Notes under the pieces: model-generated
Database searches by the model: none
The model's input: the letters and a program-made list of their open reading frames with translations, nothing else
Told to the model about the DNA's origin: nothing
Made by a program: the position numbers and the translations under genes
Part shown: piece by piece, positions 20,099 to 29,719 of the stretch
How the letters are laid out: each line of letters begins with the position of its first letter
Position numbering within the stretch: the first letter of the stretch is position 1
Assembly: GCF_004341105.1 (NCBI RefSeq)
Contig: NZ_SLZK01000003.1
Span: forward strand, 124,001 to 188,000
Length of the DNA stretch: 64,000 bases
DNA from: Rhizobium sp. BK418
GTDB lineage: Bacteria; Pseudomonadota; Alphaproteobacteria; Rhizobiales; Rhizobiaceae
Direction: 5' to 3'

Positions 20099-20128
20099 AC
20101 GGCACGCCTTGGGTGCGTGCCGTATTTT
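20099..20128. terminator. Terminator between convergent GGDEF-EAL and KTSC genes
   Basis: Perfect 9-bp stem ACGGCACGC/GCGTGCCGT (20099-20107 and 20115-20123) with a 7-base loop, then ATTTTT on the plus strand. It lies immediately before the stop of the opposing KTSC gene. Confidence 0.8.
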
Positions 20129-20329
20129 TCAGGCAGTGCGGAAGCGGCCCCGAATCTGGCTCATGTAGAAGTCACCAGGAGACGCTGCTGCGGTTAATCC
20201 GACGACGATGCCCTCAGGGACATCTTCGTAATGACGGCGTTGGCCGTTGGTCAAATAGAGCGTGAGGTGTCGAGTCTCGCGCTTGTAATCAATCGCCTCG
20301 ATAAGTTTGGACTGCAGTCTAGTTTCCAT
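20129..20329 (-). CDS. KTSC-domain protein, copy 1
   Basis: A 66-residue protein consisting almost only of a KTSC domain, the small fold named after the lysyl-tRNA synthetase C-terminus. Supporting segments are IDYKRETRHLTLYLTNGQRRHYEDVP and the closing SPGDFYMSQIRGRFRT. It shares the layout of the second copy at 21519-21728 (PGxxYxxxIRxxYR). KTSC proteins have no firmly established role. The two copies flank the membrane protein at 20547-21389 on the same strand. Confidence 0.82.
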   Translation of the reverse strand: METRLQSKLIEAIDYKRETRHLTLYLTNGQRRHYEDVPEGIVVGLTAAASPGDFYMSQIRGRFRTA

Positions 20330-20546
20330 GCGGTGCTCCCCGATGTGTTTCGCGCGAGAGAGGTGGCTGCTGGATCCGACGAGCGGCTCAAGACAGCGTC
20401 AAAGCTAATCCCTGGCCGATTCAAGTCAAGGATCGAAAGAGCTTGGCCGTAGCTATTTTGAGTTAAATGCGTCTGAAGTTTGACGCGCTAAATTAGGCCG
20501 GGCCTATCGTGAAGATGAGGTGCCTCAACTCGTTGCCGGCGACAGA

Positions 20547-21389
20547 TCATAAGGCGCGGCGCCAGAAGATGAGTTCAGGCACTTGCCAGGAGGGGTCTGG
20601 CGCGGGCAGCCAGGTCTTTGGCGAAAAATAATCCTTCGTGCGACGCTGCTGGGCAGACGTTTCTTGCAGCAGCAATGTGAAGTTGAAGCTGCCGCGACGC
20701 GAGTATTCCTGGCTGAAATTGATGAGGGCCCCGAAACCTTCTTCCTTCATGTCCTTGAGATTGCGGATTGCCGAGAGCGCTTCATGGAAATCCAGCCACG
20801 CCGGTTGTGTCAGCATGGTCTCGAAAATGCGCAACACACTGGGATCAAGCTGCCCGTTGCTGTCGGTCGCAGGATCGACCAGCTTCACGCGCATGCTTGT
20901 AATTGCGCCTCTGCCATTGCCGCGCACGACGAGGAAGAGCGAGCTGACGATATGCTCTTTCTCCTTCTTGTAGATATGTTCGAAGGAGCACTCGAACGTG
21001 TCGGAATTGAAGGCAGTTTCTGCCCATTCGCTCATTTCGACGCCGGCAGAGCGCAGCGCTTCGCACATGGCTGGGCCGGAAATGCGCCAGGTGCGCAAGA
21101 AGACGCTCGCGAGAGCCGGTTGCGGCTGCGCGAACATGCGCGGCGGGATCCTGATACTCAAGGGCTCGGTGCGCCGGAAGATTTTAGGCGGTGGCGGCGG
21201 TGGCGGCGCCGGTGCTGGAAAAAGCTCTACGCCAAAGTAATGGGCCAGCGATTTCAGGTGGCGCATATCATTCGACAGCAGCACTGTAGCGGCGACGATC
21301 GAAAAGGACAGAATGATCAGCAACCACATGACGGCGCGGCCCTTTCGCGGCTGCGGCGCCAGTTTCATGTTCTGATCGGACGATTGCAT
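20547..21389 (-). CDS. Single-span membrane protein of unknown function
   Basis: A 280-residue protein. A short basic N-terminus is followed by one membrane span at about 20-40 (VMWLLIILSFSIVAATVLL) and a Pro-rich linker (PAPAPPPPPPPK, about 58-69). A periplasmic domain follows with Cys residues in PAMCEALRSAG and DTFECSFEHIY that could form a disulphide. I recall similar proteins only as uncharacterised rhizobial families, some annotated near exopolysaccharide genes. It lies between two KTSC genes on the same strand. No function can be assigned. Confidence 0.8.
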   Translation of the reverse strand: MQSSDQNMKLAPQPRKGRAVMWLLIILSFSIVAATVLLSNDMRHLKSLAHYFGVELFPAPAPPPPPPPKIFRRTEPLSIRIPPRMFAQPQPALASVFLRTWRISGPAMCEALRSAGVEMSEWAETAFNSDTFECSFEHIYKKEKEHIVSSLFLVVRGNGRGAITSMRVKLVDPATDSNGQLDPSVLRIFETMLTQPAWLDFHEALSAIRNLKDMKEEGFGALINFSQEYSRRGSFNFTLLLQETSAQQRRTKDYFSPKTWLPAPDPSWQVPELIFWRRAL

Positions 21390-21518
21390 CGTCAGTTCGC
21401 GAGACCTCCGACAGTAGAAGTCATCATTTATAAGGCTCGCACCGATGTGGCAATCGATCTCGGCCGAAGCATGGCATGATCGATTTAGGGTCGCTTCGAC
21501 GAGGATATCGCGGCGCGT

Positions 21519-21728
21519 TTAAGCCGCGATACGGCGATACTGTTTTCTTATCCGGTCGATATAGTACTGGCCTGGTGAAGGTGCGGTCACCATGGTCTCG
21601 ACATCGGCGGCCGGCACGCCTTCGAACAGCCGCTCTTCGCCGTTGCGGAAGCAGATGCGCAACCGCCCGTCTTCCTGGCTGAAATAAACGTTCTGGATGA
21701 TCCGGGATTTGACTGGAACTTCGTGCAT
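21519..21728 (-). CDS. KTSC-domain protein, copy 2
   Basis: A 69-residue KTSC-domain protein: RIIQNVYFSQEDGRLRICFRNGEERLFEGVP, then SPGQYYIDRIRKQYRRIA. It is homologous in layout to the copy at 20129-20329. The stop codon lies in the loop of a perfect 8-bp hairpin (ATCGCGGC/GCCGCGAT, 21507-21530), which may aid termination though no T run follows. Role unknown. Confidence 0.82.
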   Translation of the reverse strand: MHEVPVKSRIIQNVYFSQEDGRLRICFRNGEERLFEGVPAADVETMVTAPSPGQYYIDRIRKQYRRIAA

Positions 21729-21993
21729 TATTTTCTGGCCCTGTTTTGTTTTGGGGCACCTTAGAAGTAAGGATGCGAAGATACCGTCAAGACGTATGGT
21801 AAAGATTGTTTTCTACCCGAATAGCGACAGTCTAAAATATCGGCTTTCAATAAAATTGTACGGATCGGCTTAAAAGGCCTGCAAATAACCGGCGTGTAGA
21901 GTGCCCTCATGAAAGCGGCCGGGCATGGACAGATGCGACCGGCGCTGCGGCCAGGCAGAAATCGCCGGCCGACTGGAAAATGGGGACTTCAGG

Positions 21994-22332
21994 ATGAGCA
22001 GACTTCTTCTCGCCGCCACGCTCGCAATCACTGTATCGGCTGCAAGCCAGCCGGCTTTTGCCTTCGGTCCGGGCGGCTTTGGCCGTGACCTCATGTACAC
22101 GTCGGCCATCGGCCATCTGCCCGAGGAGCCGCTGACGACGAGCGCCGGCTTCGTCCGCCCGAACGTGCCCTTTGCCTTGCGCGCTCCGGCACAGGTCGGA
22201 AGCGATGGATATGCGCTGAAGGCCTATTCGCACCAGCTGACCATCGCCGTCGGGTTCGTTTTTGGCAGCGTTCTCAACCAAGCTGTCCAGACCTTCGGGA
22301 CTGCCGAAGCGTTGGGTCCGTTTCTGCGCTAA
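21994..22332 (+). CDS. Small secreted protein, unknown function
   Basis: A 112-residue protein starting at ATG 21994 after GGACTTCAGG. The first 23 residues form a clear signal peptide (MSRLLLAATLAITVSAASQP, cleavage likely after AFA). The mature part begins FGPGGFGRDLMYTSA and contains no domain I recognise; the C-terminal third is hydrophobic (QLTIAVGFVFGSVLNQ) and may associate with a membrane. It stands alone between a KTSC gene and a GNAT gene. No homology-based function. Confidence 0.65.
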   Translation: MSRLLLAATLAITVSAASQPAFAFGPGGFGRDLMYTSAIGHLPEEPLTTSAGFVRPNVPFALRAPAQVGSDGYALKAYSHQLTIAVGFVFGSVLNQAVQTFGTAEALGPFLR

Positions 22333-22598
22333 CGGCCAGATATTATGCTGCCGTCTTTCCACCTGCGCTCGCCGGAAGCATCTTGCGGGCGCAGTAATTT
22401 TCTTGAGATTGCAATTACATTGTTTCATGGTAGTGCGAGGTCGAAGTTCTTTTGCATTGCATTTCAAAACGACGACACACATCGTTCAAGCCGTGAACGC
22501 GAGTTCATCATGACCGGTCTGAGCGCACGAGCAATCGACTTGACGATTGCTTTGCGCATCGCGGAATGGACTTGCGGATTTCAATCTGGGAAGGTTGT

Positions 22599-23447
22599 AT
22601 GAATTCGGAATTTGCCGTTCGTTCCATGCGGCCCGGTGAACTGGAGCTTGCACTGGAATGGGCACGTCAAGAGGGCTGGAACCCCGGCCTCGACGATGCG
22701 ATCGCATTCCACGAAGCCGATCCTTCCGGATTTTTCGTTGGCGTCATCGGTGAGGTGCCGGTCGGCTCGATTTCGGTCGTCAAATATGGCGACACCTTTG
22801 CGTTCCTCGGTCTTTACATCGTGCACCCCGATTTCCGTGGCCAGGGTTTTGGCAAGGCGATCTGGAACGCCGGCATCGCGTCGGCGGGAGACCGTACGAT
22901 CGGTCTCGATGGTGTTGCCGCTCAGCAGGAAGCCTATCGCAAAGCCGGCTTCGAGGTGGCTTATAAGACGATCCGTTATGGTGGTGTGCCGACATCGGTG
23001 CCGCAATCGTCGCTCGTCGCGCAGCCGGTTCTGGATACGCGTCTCGAAGGCCTGCTCCGATACGATAGCGGAATTTTCCCAGAGCCCCGTGCGGCTTTCC
23101 TTGCCGCCTGGTGTACCGGCCGCAAGGGGCGCAGTTCGGTCGTCGTGCGCAAGAGCGGCAAGATTCGCGGTTACGGCACGATCCGCCGCTGTTACGAGGG
23201 CTACAAGATCGGCCCGCTTTTCGCTGGGGACGCGGACAGCGCTGCCGCCCTTCTGGCTGGCCTCATTCCTCAGGCACACGGCGCGTCGATCTATATCGAT
23301 ATCCCCGCCGCCAATGCCGAGGCGATTGCGCTGGCAGAAAGTGTGGGGCTCGAGCCGGTCATGGAGACCGCGCGCATGTATCGCGGTCCGGCGCCGGAAA
23401 TCCCGCTGAAGAGCGTCTATGGCGTGACGACGCTGGAGCTTGGTTAG
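22599..23447 (+). CDS. GNAT acetyltransferase with C-terminal YitH-like domain
   Basis: A 282-residue protein from ATG 22599 (GGGAAGG upstream; the in-frame ATG at 22566 lacks a site). The GNAT fold lies at about 5-135, with the acetyl-CoA motif HPDFRGQGFGKAIW and the companion GLDGVAAQQEAYRKAGF. The second half (140-282) is a separate domain ending in ANAEAIALAESVGLEP. This two-part layout is known in YitH/HolE-type enzymes, but the acceptor here is unknown. Its stop overlaps the end of the convergent EamA gene by four bases. Confidence 0.88.
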   Translation: MNSEFAVRSMRPGELELALEWARQEGWNPGLDDAIAFHEADPSGFFVGVIGEVPVGSISVVKYGDTFAFLGLYIVHPDFRGQGFGKAIWNAGIASAGDRTIGLDGVAAQQEAYRKAGFEVAYKTIRYGGVPTSVPQSSLVAQPVLDTRLEGLLRYDSGIFPEPRAAFLAAWCTGRKGRSSVVVRKSGKIRGYGTIRRCYEGYKIGPLFAGDADSAAALLAGLIPQAHGASIYIDIPAANAEAIALAESVGLEPVMETARMYRGPAPEIPLKSVYGVTTLELG

Positions 23448-24385
23448 TCGACAGGTGACGCCGGCACGGTGAGCGCGGCAGTCTTCGGGCGTCCCCTTTC
23501 TGCGATGGCGATGCCACCGAGCGCGAGCACCAGCGCAATCATATGGAAAAGCTGCAGCCTTTCACCGAGCAGTGCGACGGAAAGCAGCGTGCCGAAAACC
23601 GGTACGAGGTTGATGAACAGGCCGGCGCGATTGGCACCGATTTCTTCGACGCCTTTGATATAGAGTATCTGCGCCAACAGCGAGGCGAAGATAGCCGTGT
23701 AGAAGGCAATCAGCCAGCCTTCTTGATCAGGCCATCGGGCCGCGCCGCTAGAGGCTTCCCACAACAAAAGGGGCAGGGCGGTGAGGGCAGCGCCGAGGGC
23801 GGGGATCGCCATTAAAGTGCGCCAGTCGACGACGGGCTTCCAACGTAGGAAGATCGTATAGACGGCATAGGCTGCGACAGCGATCAGCATCAGCGCATCG
23901 CCGCGGTTGAGGCTCAGTTGCAGCAGGGTGGCGAGATCGCCATGGGCCGCCGTCAGTGCAACACCGACAAGCGTCATGCCAAAACCGACGACCTGGGCCA
24001 GCGAAACGCCGGTTCGGAAAAAGAGGAAATTCAGCAGGAAGATCAGCATGGGGATGCCGGCTTGCTCGATCGCGACATTGATCGCTGTCGTGTACTGCAC
24101 GGCTGAATAGAGCATGGCGTTGAAGGTGGTGTAGCCGATCACGCCATAGAAGAGGAGAAGGGGCAGGTTCTTGCGCGCCACCGGCCAGTCTTTCTTCAGT
24201 TGCGGCAGCGAGACGGCGGCGATCAGCACGATGGCCAGGAACCAGCGCAGGAAGGTCAGCATCATCGGGCTGACATGGCCAAGCGCAAGCTTGCCCGCGA
24301 CGGCATTGCCGCCCCAGCAGAGAGTAGCAATGACAAGGCAGATATAGGCTGTGGCTTGCAAGGGCGATCTTCCCGTCTTTGTCAT
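23444..24385 (-). CDS. EamA/DMT-family transporter (10 TM)
   Basis: A 313-residue inner-membrane protein with two EamA repeats. The first begins ICLVIATLCWGGNAVAGKLAL and the second at about residue 165 (ALMLIAVAAYAVYTIFLRWKP), giving ten predicted spans. It ends with FHMIALVLALGGIAIAERG, typical of RhaT/YdcZ-like metabolite exporters. It is divergent from purA. DMT carriers export amino acids, nucleosides or other metabolites; this one's cargo cannot be told from sequence. Confidence 0.9.
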   Translation of the reverse strand: MTKTGRSPLQATAYICLVIATLCWGGNAVAGKLALGHVSPMMLTFLRWFLAIVLIAAVSLPQLKKDWPVARKNLPLLLFYGVIGYTTFNAMLYSAVQYTTAINVAIEQAGIPMLIFLLNFLFFRTGVSLAQVVGFGMTLVGVALTAAHGDLATLLQLSLNRGDALMLIAVAAYAVYTIFLRWKPVVDWRTLMAIPALGAALTALPLLLWEASSGAARWPDQEGWLIAFYTAIFASLLAQILYIKGVEEIGANRAGLFINLVPVFGTLLSVALLGERLQLFHMIALVLALGGIAIAERGRPKTAALTVPASPVD

Positions 24386-24548
24386 CTCTGGCAGGCTTTA
24401 TGGTCGGGCTTAGCCTGCCGGCGGCTGATTTGTCACGTAAAAAGCCGAATCTGCTGTGACAACAGGGTCGCTTTCCCGAAAACAAAGCTTTATAGATGCG
24501 CGGGTTTGAGCAGGTGTGCGGTTCTCCGCCGGTAACAGGAAGAGTTTG

Positions 24549-25847
24549 ATGACGAACGTAGTCGTGGTCGGTTCGCAATGGGGTGACGAAGGCAAGGGCA
24601 AGATTGTCGATTGGCTTTCGGAGCGTGCGGATATCGTCGTGCGCTATCAGGGCGGACACAATGCCGGCCATACGCTCGTCATCGACGGTACGAGCTATAA
24701 GCTCTCGCTGCTGCCATCAGGCGTGGTCCGCCCCGGCAAGATGGCCGTCATCGGCAATGGTGTCGTCGTCGATCCGCATGCGCTGATCGCCGAGATCGGC
24801 CGGCTGGAAGCACAAGGCGTGAAGGTCACACCTGAGAACCTGCGCATCGCCGACAATGCCACCCTCATCCTCTCCCTGCACCGCGAGCTCGATGCCTATC
24901 GCGAGGACGCAGCCTCCAACAGCGGCACCAAGATCGGCACGACGCGGCGCGGCATCGGCCCGGCCTATGAAGACAAGGTCGGCCGCCGCGCCATCCGCGT
25001 CATGGACCTCGCAGACCTCGAAGCCCTGCCGGGCAAGGTCGATCGTATCCTGACCCATCACAACGCACTTCGCCGCGGTCTCGGCGTTGCCGAAGTCAGC
25101 CATCAGACGATCATGGACGAACTGACCTCGATCGCTGACCGCGTGCTGCCCTTCCGCGATACCGTGTGGCTTTTCCTCGACAAGCAGCGCCGCAAGGGCG
25201 CCCGCATCCTTTTCGAAGGGGCGCAGGGCAGCCTCCTCGATATCGATCACGGCACCTATCCCTTCGTGACTTCCTCCAACACGGTGGCCGGTCAGGCCGC
25301 CGCGGGTTCGGGCATGGGTCCGGGTTCGCTCGGCTATATTCTCGGCATCACCAAGGCCTATACGACGCGCGTCGGCGAAGGTCCGTTCCCGACCGAACTG
25401 ACGGATGAGATCGGCCAGTTCCTCGGTGAAAAGGGACACGAATTCGGTACCGTCACGGGCCGTAAGCGCCGCTGCGGCTGGTTTGACGCTGCACTCGTGC
25501 GCCAGTCGGTCGCCACCAATGGCATCAGCGGCATTGCGCTCACCAAGCTCGACGTGCTCGACGGTCTCGATGAACTGAAAATCTGCGTCGGCTACATGCT
25601 CGACGGCGAGCAGATCGACCATCTTCCGGCAAGCCAGGCGGCGCAGGCTCGTGTCGAGCCGCTCTACGTCACGCTGGAAGGTTGGAAGGAATCGACGGTT
25701 GGCGCCCGCAGCTGGGCAGATCTGCCGGCCCAGGCGATTAAATATGTTCGTCAGGTCGAAGAGCTGATCGGCGCGCCTGTCGCGCTTCTCTCGACGAGCC
25801 CTGAGCGTGACGACACCATACTTGTGACTGATCCGTTTGAGGATTAA
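24549..25847 (+). CDS. purA: Adenylosuccinate synthetase
   Basis: A 432-residue cytosolic enzyme joining IMP and aspartate with GTP hydrolysis, the first committed step to AMP. The family signature [21 protein letters not shown] is at the N-terminus, followed by [47 protein letters not shown] and [14 protein letters not shown]. All active-site loops are present and the length is normal. The start at 24549 is set by GGAAGAG; the in-frame ATG 11 codons earlier adds non-conserved sequence. It stands alone, 61 bases ahead of the large acidic membrane protein. Confidence 0.98.
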   Translation: MTNVVVVGSQWGDEGKGKIVDWLSERADIVVRYQGGHNAGHTLVIDGTSYKLSLLPSGVVRPGKMAVIGNGVVVDPHALIAEIGRLEAQGVKVTPENLRIADNATLILSLHRELDAYREDAASNSGTKIGTTRRGIGPAYEDKVGRRAIRVMDLADLEALPGKVDRILTHHNALRRGLGVAEVSHQTIMDELTSIADRVLPFRDTVWLFLDKQRRKGARILFEGAQGSLLDIDHGTYPFVTSSNTVAGQAAAGSGMGPGSLGYILGITKAYTTRVGEGPFPTELTDEIGQFLGEKGHEFGTVTGRKRRCGWFDAALVRQSVATNGISGIALTKLDVLDGLDELKICVGYMLDGEQIDHLPASQAAQARVEPLYVTLEGWKESTVGARSWADLPAQAIKYVRQVEELIGAPVALLSTSPERDDTILVTDPFED

Positions 25848-25907
25848 TGTCGCGGGTCACCTAGCGTGAGTGTTCGGGAGTGAGCCGGACTTCTTGAGAA
25901 AGTACTG

Positions 25908-28286
25908 ATGGCGGATTTTATTGCAGTTATTCGGCGGGCAGTCGACGGCCTGTCTGAAAATACCCCTGAGATGCGGGTGAAGGTCTACGAGCGTGCGCGA
26001 GGCGCTGTGCAGCGGCAGCTCGAGAACATGAAACCGCGTCCGCCGGAAGCTATGCTGCAACGCCAGCTTGATAAGCTTGAAGCCGCAATCCGTGAAGTCG
26101 AGGGCGAACATGCCGAGGCCATCGTTGTCGAGGAGTCGGCCGCAGCCGCCCCGGAGTCCGAGGTCCATCAAGAGGCCCCTCTAGAGCACGAGCCGATAGC
26201 CGAGGCAACGCCTGTCGCAGAGGCTCCCATCTACGAGAGCCGCGAGCAGCAAGAAACGGAACAGCCAGCCCGCGAGGAGCCTGCCGAGCCGGAAGAGGTC
26301 GCTCATGCGGCCGCTTCAGCCGAAGAGGTGGTGCCCGAGCATGCCGAGTGGCATCCGCCTCATGAGGAAGAGGCGCCTGCAGAGGAGTGGCATGCGCCGG
26401 AGCAGGCAGACGTTCATGCCGAGCCCGGGCGTTTTGCTGAGCCTCTGGAAGAGCATTATCCGGAAGAACGGCAGCCTGAAGAGGTTGCAGCCGAGCCGGT
26501 AGCCGAAACCATTCATGAAGTGGAAGAAGTGCTTCAGCACGAAGAGGCTCACCAGCCGGTTTCGCGCGGCATGGAGCATGCGTCGAACCGACTCGTGGAG
26601 CCGATGGCTGATTTCGCGCCGCAGCCGCAAGTCGAAGAATTCGTCGAGCACGCACGCGAAGAACCGCTTGCTGCGGATGCGGCGGCGCACTTCGATCGCA
26701 TGTGGTCCGAGCCAGCGACCGAAACGCCGGCCCCTGCACCGCAGGAAGCCGAGACCGAATGGGCACGCGAAGAGCTTCACTCGTACGCCGAGGCTACGCC
26801 AGTCGTTCCCGCCGATGCTTCGGCGCGCGCATTCGAAGAGGTCATCTCGACACTCGGAAACAGCGCTTCGCCGGTCGTCATGCCGACTGCCAAGGAGAAT
26901 TTCTCGTGGGAAGCGGCAGCTTTCGATGACCTGCCGCCGATCGAAGCGGGCACCGGCAAGAAGACGCCTGCTTCCGCACATTTCGACGACGTCGATATCT
27001 TTGCGGAAGTGCACGGCGGCAATGGTTCCGGCTCTGCGACCCCCGCACCGGCCGCTCCAAGCGAAGGCTGGCGCGAGGCGCGTGCGCTGCGCGGCTATGA
27101 CCGCCGTAATGCCGTCACCGCTGACGATGACGACGGCAACCCGCCGATGGATCTGGACCAGATCGTCGCTTCCAAGCTGCATGGCAAGAGCTTCCGCATG
27201 GAACCGAAGCGCCGCCGCTTCGGCATCGGCACGATTCTGGCGATCCTCGTCACGCTGGGCATTATCGCCGGCGGCGCCTACGCCGGCTGGATGAACCGCG
27301 AGGCGGTGAAGGAGATGGTCGACGGCCTCGTCAGTTCCGCACCGTCACAGGCTGCGCGCAGTGAGACAGCGGTCACACCGGCGACAACCCCGTCGACGCA
27401 GCAGAGCAGTACGCCGGCCACGACACCGCCGGCAAATCAGAATGCTGGAGCGCAGCCGGCGCGACCCAACCAGGAGGTTGCGTCACTAGACGGCTCGGCC
27501 GCCAATACCAAGTTCACCCAGCGGTTGCTCGCCGATGGGACAGAAGTCGATAACGGCGCGGCGCCAGTGCCGGGCACGCCCACGGCGGAAGGCAAGTCGG
27601 TTGCCGAGCAGAATGTCGCTGCAGCCGATACAAGCGCGCCGACTGTCCAGTCCGATGCCGCGCCTGCCGAAAATCTGACGCCGAACGGTCCGGCGGCCGC
27701 ACCGGCGCAGGTTCCGCCCGTCGGCGCCACGGAAAAGATGTTCCTCTACGAAGAGCGGATCGGCGAAAGCTCGCCAACGGCAATCGAGGGATCGGTCGTC
27801 TGGACCGTACAGCATGAGGCCGGACAGGGCGGTCGCCAGGAAGCCACCGTGCAGGGTAACGTTACTGTACCGGAGCGCAATCTTTCGGCTCTCCTGACCT
27901 TCAAGCGCAATTCTGATCCATCGCTGCCGGCAAGCCATCTGGTCGAAATCGTCTTCTCCGTTCCGCCGAATTTCGAGGGCGGCAGCATCGACAGCGTTCA
28001 GCGCATCTCGATGAAGCGTACGGAGCAGGATCGCGGTGATCCGCTGATTGCGGTACCGGCCAAGATTACCGACGATTTCCACATGATCGCGCTCAACGAT
28101 TATCCGGATGCGCGCAAGGCCAATCTGGACCTGCTTGGCAATCGCGATTGGATCGACATTCCGATCACCTACCGCAACGGGCGACGGGCGCTCCTGACCC
28201 TGCAGAAGGGCGCCACGGGAAGCAATGCCTTCAATACGGCGATCAAGGAATGGACTGCGCTCGGGGACCTTTCGACCAGCCAGTAA
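25908..28286 (+). CDS. Large acidic single-span membrane protein, unknown function
   Basis: A 792-residue protein in clear segments. Residues 1-70 are a helical N-terminus (FIAVIRRAVDGLSENTPEMR). Residues 75-300 are a low-complexity region very rich in Glu, Ala, Pro and His. A membrane span lies at about 439-461 (FGIGTILAILVTLGIIAGGAYAG) after a basic patch (EPKRRRR-like). A Thr/Pro/Gln-rich linker covers about 480-620, and a compact C-terminal domain of about 170 residues ends SNAFNTAIKEWTALGDLS. Predicted topology puts the acidic part in the cytoplasm and the C-terminal domain outside. It resembles rhizobial proteins of unknown role. Confidence 0.85.
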   Translation: MADFIAVIRRAVDGLSENTPEMRVKVYERARGAVQRQLENMKPRPPEAMLQRQLDKLEAAIREVEGEHAEAIVVEESAAAAPESEVHQEAPLEHEPIAEATPVAEAPIYESREQQETEQPAREEPAEPEEVAHAAASAEEVVPEHAEWHPPHEEEAPAEEWHAPEQADVHAEPGRFAEPLEEHYPEERQPEEVAAEPVAETIHEVEEVLQHEEAHQPVSRGMEHASNRLVEPMADFAPQPQVEEFVEHAREEPLAADAAAHFDRMWSEPATETPAPAPQEAETEWAREELHSYAEATPVVPADASARAFEEVISTLGNSASPVVMPTAKENFSWEAAAFDDLPPIEAGTGKKTPASAHFDDVDIFAEVHGGNGSGSATPAPAAPSEGWREARALRGYDRRNAVTADDDDGNPPMDLDQIVASKLHGKSFRMEPKRRRFGIGTILAILVTLGIIAGGAYAGWMNREAVKEMVDGLVSSAPSQAARSETAVTPATTPSTQQSSTPATTPPANQNAGAQPARPNQEVASLDGSAANTKFTQRLLADGTEVDNGAAPVPGTPTAEGKSVAEQNVAAADTSAPTVQSDAAPAENLTPNGPAAAPAQVPPVGATEKMFLYEERIGESSPTAIEGSVVWTVQHEAGQGGRQEATVQGNVTVPERNLSALLTFKRNSDPSLPASHLVEIVFSVPPNFEGGSIDSVQRISMKRTEQDRGDPLIAVPAKITDDFHMIALNDYPDARKANLDLLGNRDWIDIPITYRNGRRALLTLQKGATGSNAFNTAIKEWTALGDLSTSQ

Positions 28287-28314
28287 TGCCGGTGCTTCCG
28301 GAAACGTATAAAAC

Positions 28315-28345
28315 AAAAAGGCGGGCCACAAGAACCCGCCTTTTT
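28315..28345. terminator. Bidirectional terminator between convergent genes
   Basis: Perfect 11-bp stem AAAAAGGCGGG/CCCGCCTTTTT (28315-28325 and 28335-28345) with a 9-base loop. A/T runs on both sides let it serve the acidic membrane protein gene (plus) and rpoH (minus). Confidence 0.92.
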
Positions 28346-28368
28346 CATATCATCTAGACATAACCGTC

Positions 28369-29277
28369 TTACGCGGTCGCTTCGACCACGCGCACGGCCT
28401 TGGCACGCTCCAGCGCCTCCTTGCGGACCGCATCCTGCACCTTTTCAAAGGCGCGGACTTCGATCTGGCGGACACGCTCACGGCTGATGTCGAACTCGGC
28501 CGAAAGGTCTTCAAGCGTTACCGGATCTTCAGCAAGGCGGCGAGCCTCGAAGATGCGGCGTTCGCGATCATTCAGCACACTCATGGCCTTGGCCAACATA
28601 CGGCGGCGGGTATCGAGCTCGTCCTGCTCGATCAGCACATCTTCCTGGCTGTCGTGGTCGTCCACCAGCCAATCCTGCCACTGGCCGCTGTCGCCCTCGG
28701 AAGCCTTGATAGGAGCGTTCAGCGAAGCGTCGCCAGAGAGGCGGCGGTTCATCGAAACGACTTCTTCCTCTGAGACGTTTAACTTGGTGGCGATCTCGGT
28801 CACATGCTCGGGCTTCAGATCGCCGTCATCAATGGCCTGGATGCGGCCCTTCAGGCGACGCAGGTTGAAGAACAGGCGCTTCTGGTTGGCGGTCGTACCC
28901 ATCTTCACGAGAGACCACGAGCGCAGGATGTATTCCTGGATCGAGGCCTTGATCCACCACATTGCATAGGTGGCGAGGCGGAAACCACGTTCCGGATCGA
29001 ACTTCTTGACAGCCTGCATGAGGCCGACATTGCCTTCAGACACGACTTCGCCGATCGGCAGGCCGTAGCCGCGATAGCCCATTGCGATCTTCGCAACGAG
29101 GCGAAGATGGCTGGTGACGAGCCTGTGTGCGGCATCGCGGTCGCCGTGCTCGGAGTAACGCTTGGCGAGCATGTACTCTTCCTGCGGCTCCAGCATCGGG
29201 AATTTACGAATTTCGTCGAGGTAACGATTGAGACCGGCTTCGCCGGCGGTTATGGACGGCAAGGTATTTCGGGCCAT
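28369..29277 (-). CDS. rpoH: RNA polymerase sigma-32 factor (heat shock)
   Basis: A 302-residue sigma-70-family factor. Region 2 includes LVTSHLRLVAKIAMGYRGYG and GEVVSEGNVGLMQAVKKFDPERGFRLATYAMWWIKASIQEYIL. The RpoH box is present as QKRLFFNLRRLK. Region 4.2 ends ISRERVRQIEVRAFEKVQ. Rhizobia usually have more than one RpoH; this looks like the main heat-shock type (RpoH1-like), though I cannot prove the paralogue number. AAGGAGGG precedes the start. A sigma-70-like promoter is visible at 29383-29411, leaving an untranslated leader of about 100 bases. Confidence 0.97.
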   Translation of the reverse strand: MARNTLPSITAGEAGLNRYLDEIRKFPMLEPQEEYMLAKRYSEHGDRDAAHRLVTSHLRLVAKIAMGYRGYGLPIGEVVSEGNVGLMQAVKKFDPERGFRLATYAMWWIKASIQEYILRSWSLVKMGTTANQKRLFFNLRRLKGRIQAIDDGDLKPEHVTEIATKLNVSEEEVVSMNRRLSGDASLNAPIKASEGDSGQWQDWLVDDHDSQEDVLIEQDELDTRRRMLAKAMSVLNDRERRIFEARRLAEDPVTLEDLSAEFDISRERVRQIEVRAFEKVQDAVRKEALERAKAVRVVEATA

Positions 29278-29382
29278 AATGCACCCTCCTTATCTGGATT
29301 CCGGTTCCCGATGGAACGCGCCCTCGCGTTAAAGGCAAACCGGGACATGCGGCTCTCTCCAAGCCCGCACTAAGTCCATATA

Positions 29383-29411
29383 CAGATAAGTGTGGCGAAA
29401 CAGGGATTCAA
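29383..29411 (-). promoter_or_regulatory. Candidate sigma-70 promoter of rpoH
   Basis: On the minus strand, TTGAAT (29406-29411) and TATCTG (29383-29388) are separated by exactly 17 bases, close to the rhizobial CTTGAC-N17-CTATAT pattern. It lies about 105 bases upstream of the rpoH start. No experimental support. Confidence 0.4.
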
Positions 29412-29544
29412 GGTCATCAGGGCTATCACGAGGGCGTTATCCCGCCGCCATCGGAGCCGACCTGAGCCATTGATTTTATAGGCGGCTGCCGCATTTTTCC
29501 AGTGGTGGGCATTCTTGCCTAGCCGCGCTTTTATGGGGAACCAG

Positions 29545-29706
29545 ATGATCAGACCAGTCCTTGCCGCCATCCTGCTGCTCACGCTTTCGGCCGCTCTTTC
29601 ATCTTGCGGAAATACCGCAAGGGGACTGGCGCAGGACGGGCGCGACACGAGCCACGCTCTCGACAATGCCACGCATCGGGTTCTGAGTGCCGGCTCGAAG
29701 AAATAG
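29545..29706 (+). CDS. Entericidin-like small lipoprotein
   Basis: A 53-residue protein with a lipoprotein signal (MIRPVLAAILLLTLSAALSSC; lipobox ALSSC) and a short mature tail beginning CGNTARGLAQDG and continuing DTSHALDNATHRVLSAG. This is the entericidin A/B pattern: a small envelope lipoprotein, sometimes stress-inducible, with unclear function in alphaproteobacteria. GGGGAACC precedes the ATG; an ATG four codons earlier is possible. It lies beside rpoH but on the other strand. Confidence 0.78.
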   Translation: MIRPVLAAILLLTLSAALSSCGNTARGLAQDGRDTSHALDNATHRVLSAGSKK

Positions 29707-29719
29707 CAGCCGGCATGTC

